NCBI GenBank assembly: GCA_002432565.1
Contig: DJFP01000160.1
Span: forward strand, 1 to 8,168
Origin: Flavobacteriales bacterium UBA5869
GTDB taxonomy: Bacteria > Bacteroidota > Bacteroidia > Flavobacteriales_D > Crocinitomicaceae
Reading direction: 5' to 3'
DNA length: 8,168 nt
Shown: in pieces, positions 6,626-8,168 of the stretch
Numbering within the stretch: position 1 is the stretch's first letter
Layout of the letters: the number at the start of each line of letters is the position of its first letter
Notes under the pieces: generated by a model
Seen by the model: only the letters and a program-made list of their open reading frames with translations
The model's database searches: none
What the model was told of the DNA's origin: nothing
Program-made: the position numbers and the translations under genes

Positions 6626-8101
6626 TTATTGAGCTCCCTGTTTCCATTTGACATACTCTGCAGCAAAGGCATCGAAAAAGAGCTGTGACGCAATACTTGC
6701 ACCCCGGTTGGTGAAATGGATATAATCATTTCCGGCCAATCCTTTTTCGACCCAGCTTGGCATCGAGTTTTCTCCGCCCATTGCGCTGAAAAGGTCCCAA
6801 TAACATGCACCAACTTCTTTGGATACCCGGGTCATTTCCTGTACCAGGAACGGAAGCATTTTGTAAGTGACTCTTCCTGTTGCACTCTGCATAGACATGT
6901 CACTTGGTCCGATTACTATGATGGATGCAGAAGGTCGCAGTTTTTTCACGGTATACAATTGTCCTTTGAACTGTTTTGCATAATGCCTTACGGATGAAGA
7001 ATCATTCATATATGGAACGCCGTTCCCTCCGAATTGCATAATAACCATTTCCACATTCAGGTCCGAATACATTTTCGATGCCGTATTGTGGTCGATCTTT
7101 CCGAAGAAAGTTCCGCTTGAGCCGCGCATACCAATATTGTCGACTAACACTCCGTAATCGCTTTCCAATGAGAAGCCTATAATGGTTGGACTCACCGCAG
7201 CAGCGAATTCGTAACGTAATTTTCCCGGAGTATTTGGGAATTCAAGCGAAAGTACGTGATACTTCCCGTCGTTTTCCAGGCTGTCTTCGTGAATGAGGGT
7301 CGTTCCGTTATAGACTTTTATTTTACAAGGTTTGATGCAGCTGGTGTAGAACATTCTTGCATGATTGTATGTTCTTGCACGTGAATAAGCTGTTTTTGTA
7401 GGCTCGATTTCAATGAATGCTTCTTTAATAGTTGTTGAAAGGGCCATTTGTGCACTATCCATTTCAGGAGTGAAGCGGGCAGCGGTGTTCATGGATCCGT
7501 ATTTTTTAGATTTCAGGCTGGCACCACCGAAAGCTGTATAACGGGTAAAATTAGGCGAACAGGTTTGTTTGAAAGTAATCGTGTTGTATTCGTTCTTTGC
7601 AGGAATGGTGCCGGGACCAAATCCGCCAAACTGTGTCTGCAGGCGCTGACGGATGTAAGAAGTCATGCGGTCTCCTTCAATTTGCGAATCTCCGTAATGC
7701 AGGATGCGCACTTTTTTTCCTTTTGCTGCACCTTCCAGTTTTTCAAAGAAGTCATGAAGTGCTTTTTGGCCTTTTTCATTGAATTGAAGGCTTGTAGCAG
7801 CTTCAGCAGACAGTGTCCCGCCTGTCGGAGCTCCCATTTTTCCATCCGATTCGAAAGTGTTTTTGATCGTGGTATCAGCGGATACGTTTTCAATATTCAC
7901 GGTATCTACCTTTACAATATTGGTAATATCCTTTTTTTCAACCGGTTTCGGAGGAGTCAACGCGTCATTGAATGTCAAAAAACGCACATCTGTTCCAAAC
8001 AAATCAATCGTATCGCCTTTAACTAAAAAACTAATGCCGGTCAGTAATACCAGGATTCCGGCAAGGTACATCAGCACATGAAAAGGTTGTAATTGCTTCA
8101 C
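6626..8101 (-). CDS. Membrane-anchored SGNH/GDSL hydrolase, first gene of a glycan acylation-type module
   Basis: This 491-residue protein is an SGNH-family hydrolase or acyltransferase placed in the periplasm. Residues about 9-27 form one hydrophobic anchor behind a short basic N-terminus. A polar, Thr/Ser/Lys-rich linker (about 48-105) follows. The catalytic blocks are visible: HYGDSQIEGD with nucleophile Ser139, a glycine block around GMRG (324-327), FGGN with Asn360 (oxyanion), and DYIH with Asp459 and His462. About 180 residues lie between the first two blocks and contain alternating beta-like strands (about 225-318), which may be a carbohydrate-binding insertion as in peptidoglycan esterase Ape1. 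The start is GTG; the first in-frame ATG (8071) would remove the basic residue before the anchor, so GTG is preferred. It is homologous to the next gene and is followed by an MBOAT gene, which suggests an AlgJ/PatB-like partner role. The fold and triad are seen; esterase versus transferase activity and the substrate are unknown. Confidence 0.88.
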   Translation of the reverse strand: MKQLQPFHVLMYLAGILVLLTGISFLVKGDTIDLFGTDVRFLTFNDALTPPKPVEKKDITNIVKVDTVNIENVSADTTIKNTFESDGKMGAPTGGTLSAEAATSLQFNEKGQKALHDFFEKLEGAAKGKKVRILHYGDSQIEGDRMTSYIRQRLQTQFGGFGPGTIPAKNEYNTITFKQTCSPNFTRYTAFGGASLKSKKYGSMNTAARFTPEMDSAQMALSTTIKEAFIEIEPTKTAYSRARTYNHARMFYTSCIKPCKIKVYNGTTLIHEDSLENDGKYHVLSLEFPNTPGKLRYEFAAAVSPTIIGFSLESDYGVLVDNIGMRGSSGTFFGKIDHNTASKMYSDLNVEMVIMQFGGNGVPYMNDSSSVRHYAKQFKGQLYTVKKLRPSASIIVIGPSDMSMQSATGRVTYKMLPFLVQEMTRVSKEVGACYWDLFSAMGGENSMPSWVEKGLAGNDYIHFTNRGASIASQLFFDAFAAEYVKWKQGAQ

Positions 8102-8121
8102 TTCTACTTAAAATTGAGCTA

Positions 8122-8150
8122 CAAAATTAATCCATTTAAGGAAAAGACAA
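8122..8150 (-). promoter_or_regulatory. Candidate Bacteroidota-type promoter for the operon
   Basis: Read on the minus strand, this stretch has TTG (8150-8148), an 18-base spacer, then TAATTTTG (8129-8122). The second box fits the TAnnTTTG -7 consensus of Bacteroidota sigma factors, and the TTG fits the -33 element at close to the usual spacing. The box ends 20 bases before the GTG codon of the first SGNH gene, so the 5' leader would be short, about 15 bases. It is the only such box I found ahead of the first gene. The match is by eye; no start site has been mapped. Confidence 0.6.
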
Positions 8151-8168
8151 GTCATTGTTTATTATCTG

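Noticed and set aside
6592..6813. N-terminal extension of the second SGNH gene up to 6813 (514 residues)
   Set aside because: It would overlap the upstream SGNH gene by 188 bases, and the extra residues show no domain. The lipoprotein signal with its lipobox begins at Met 6591 (or 6618).
7448..8026. 192-codon open frame on the plus strand opposite the first SGNH gene
   Set aside because: It is Phe/Cys/Arg-rich with no family features, and antisense to a protein with an intact catalytic set.
1..8168. CRISPR arrays, tRNA/rRNA genes, insertion sequences, attachment sites, toxin-antitoxin or phage-defence genes
   Set aside because: I found no spaced direct repeats, tRNA-like cloverleaf, transposase motifs or defence-associated domains; nearly the whole window is filled by six metabolic and envelope genes.

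Overview
The window looks like chromosomal DNA of a Bacteroidota bacterium. The support is: protein styles typical of that phylum (MBOAT plus large SGNH hydrolases, and a GT39-like membrane protein with short loops), start regions that are A-rich with no clear Shine-Dalgarno sequence, and promoter-like boxes of the phylum's TAnnTTTG type in the two outermost non-coding stretches. A marine or freshwater Flavobacteriales/Crocinitomicaceae relative is my guess, but nothing here fixes the genus. There are no mobile elements, RNA genes or CRISPR arrays that I can support.

All six complete genes lie on the minus strand with short gaps, so they read from right to left as one probable operon. From the candidate promoter at 8122-8150 the order is: an SGNH/GDSL hydrolase with an N-terminal membrane anchor (6626-8101); a second, homologous SGNH hydrolase that looks like a lipoprotein (5269-6591); an MBOAT-family membrane O-acyltransferase (3580-5247); a repeat-rich 75-bp spacer; lipB, encoding lipoate-protein ligase/octanoyltransferase (2800-3498); a membrane-anchored serine hydrolase of the beta-lactamase/NylB-like superfamily (1568-2797); and a GT39/ArnT-like polyprenyl-phosphate-sugar glycosyltransferase (94-1545). 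After a 93-bp gap another minus-strand gene may begin at position 20 and run off the left edge.

The first three genes form the coherent part. An MBOAT protein together with two exported SGNH proteins is the architecture used for O-acetylation of extracytoplasmic glycans (AlgI with AlgJ/AlgX, PatA with PatB, DltB with DltD). Each SGNH protein carries about 180 residues between the nucleophile block and the next block, which may be a carbohydrate-binding insertion as in Ape1-type enzymes. I infer a module that adds or exchanges acyl groups on a surface glycan; its substrate cannot be read from this window. The GT39 protein is another envelope-glycan enzyme, and the serine hydrolase also faces the periplasm, whereas LipB is a cytoplasmic housekeeping enzyme that seems to share the transcript by position only.

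The most unusual non-coding structure is the spacer between the MBOAT gene and lipB. It is a tandem array of GTTCAA-type units at 8/9-bp intervals, followed by inverted copies that can fold into a long A/T-rich hairpin in the transcript. A promoter-like box in the end of the MBOAT gene could give lipB and the genes after it a separate transcript.
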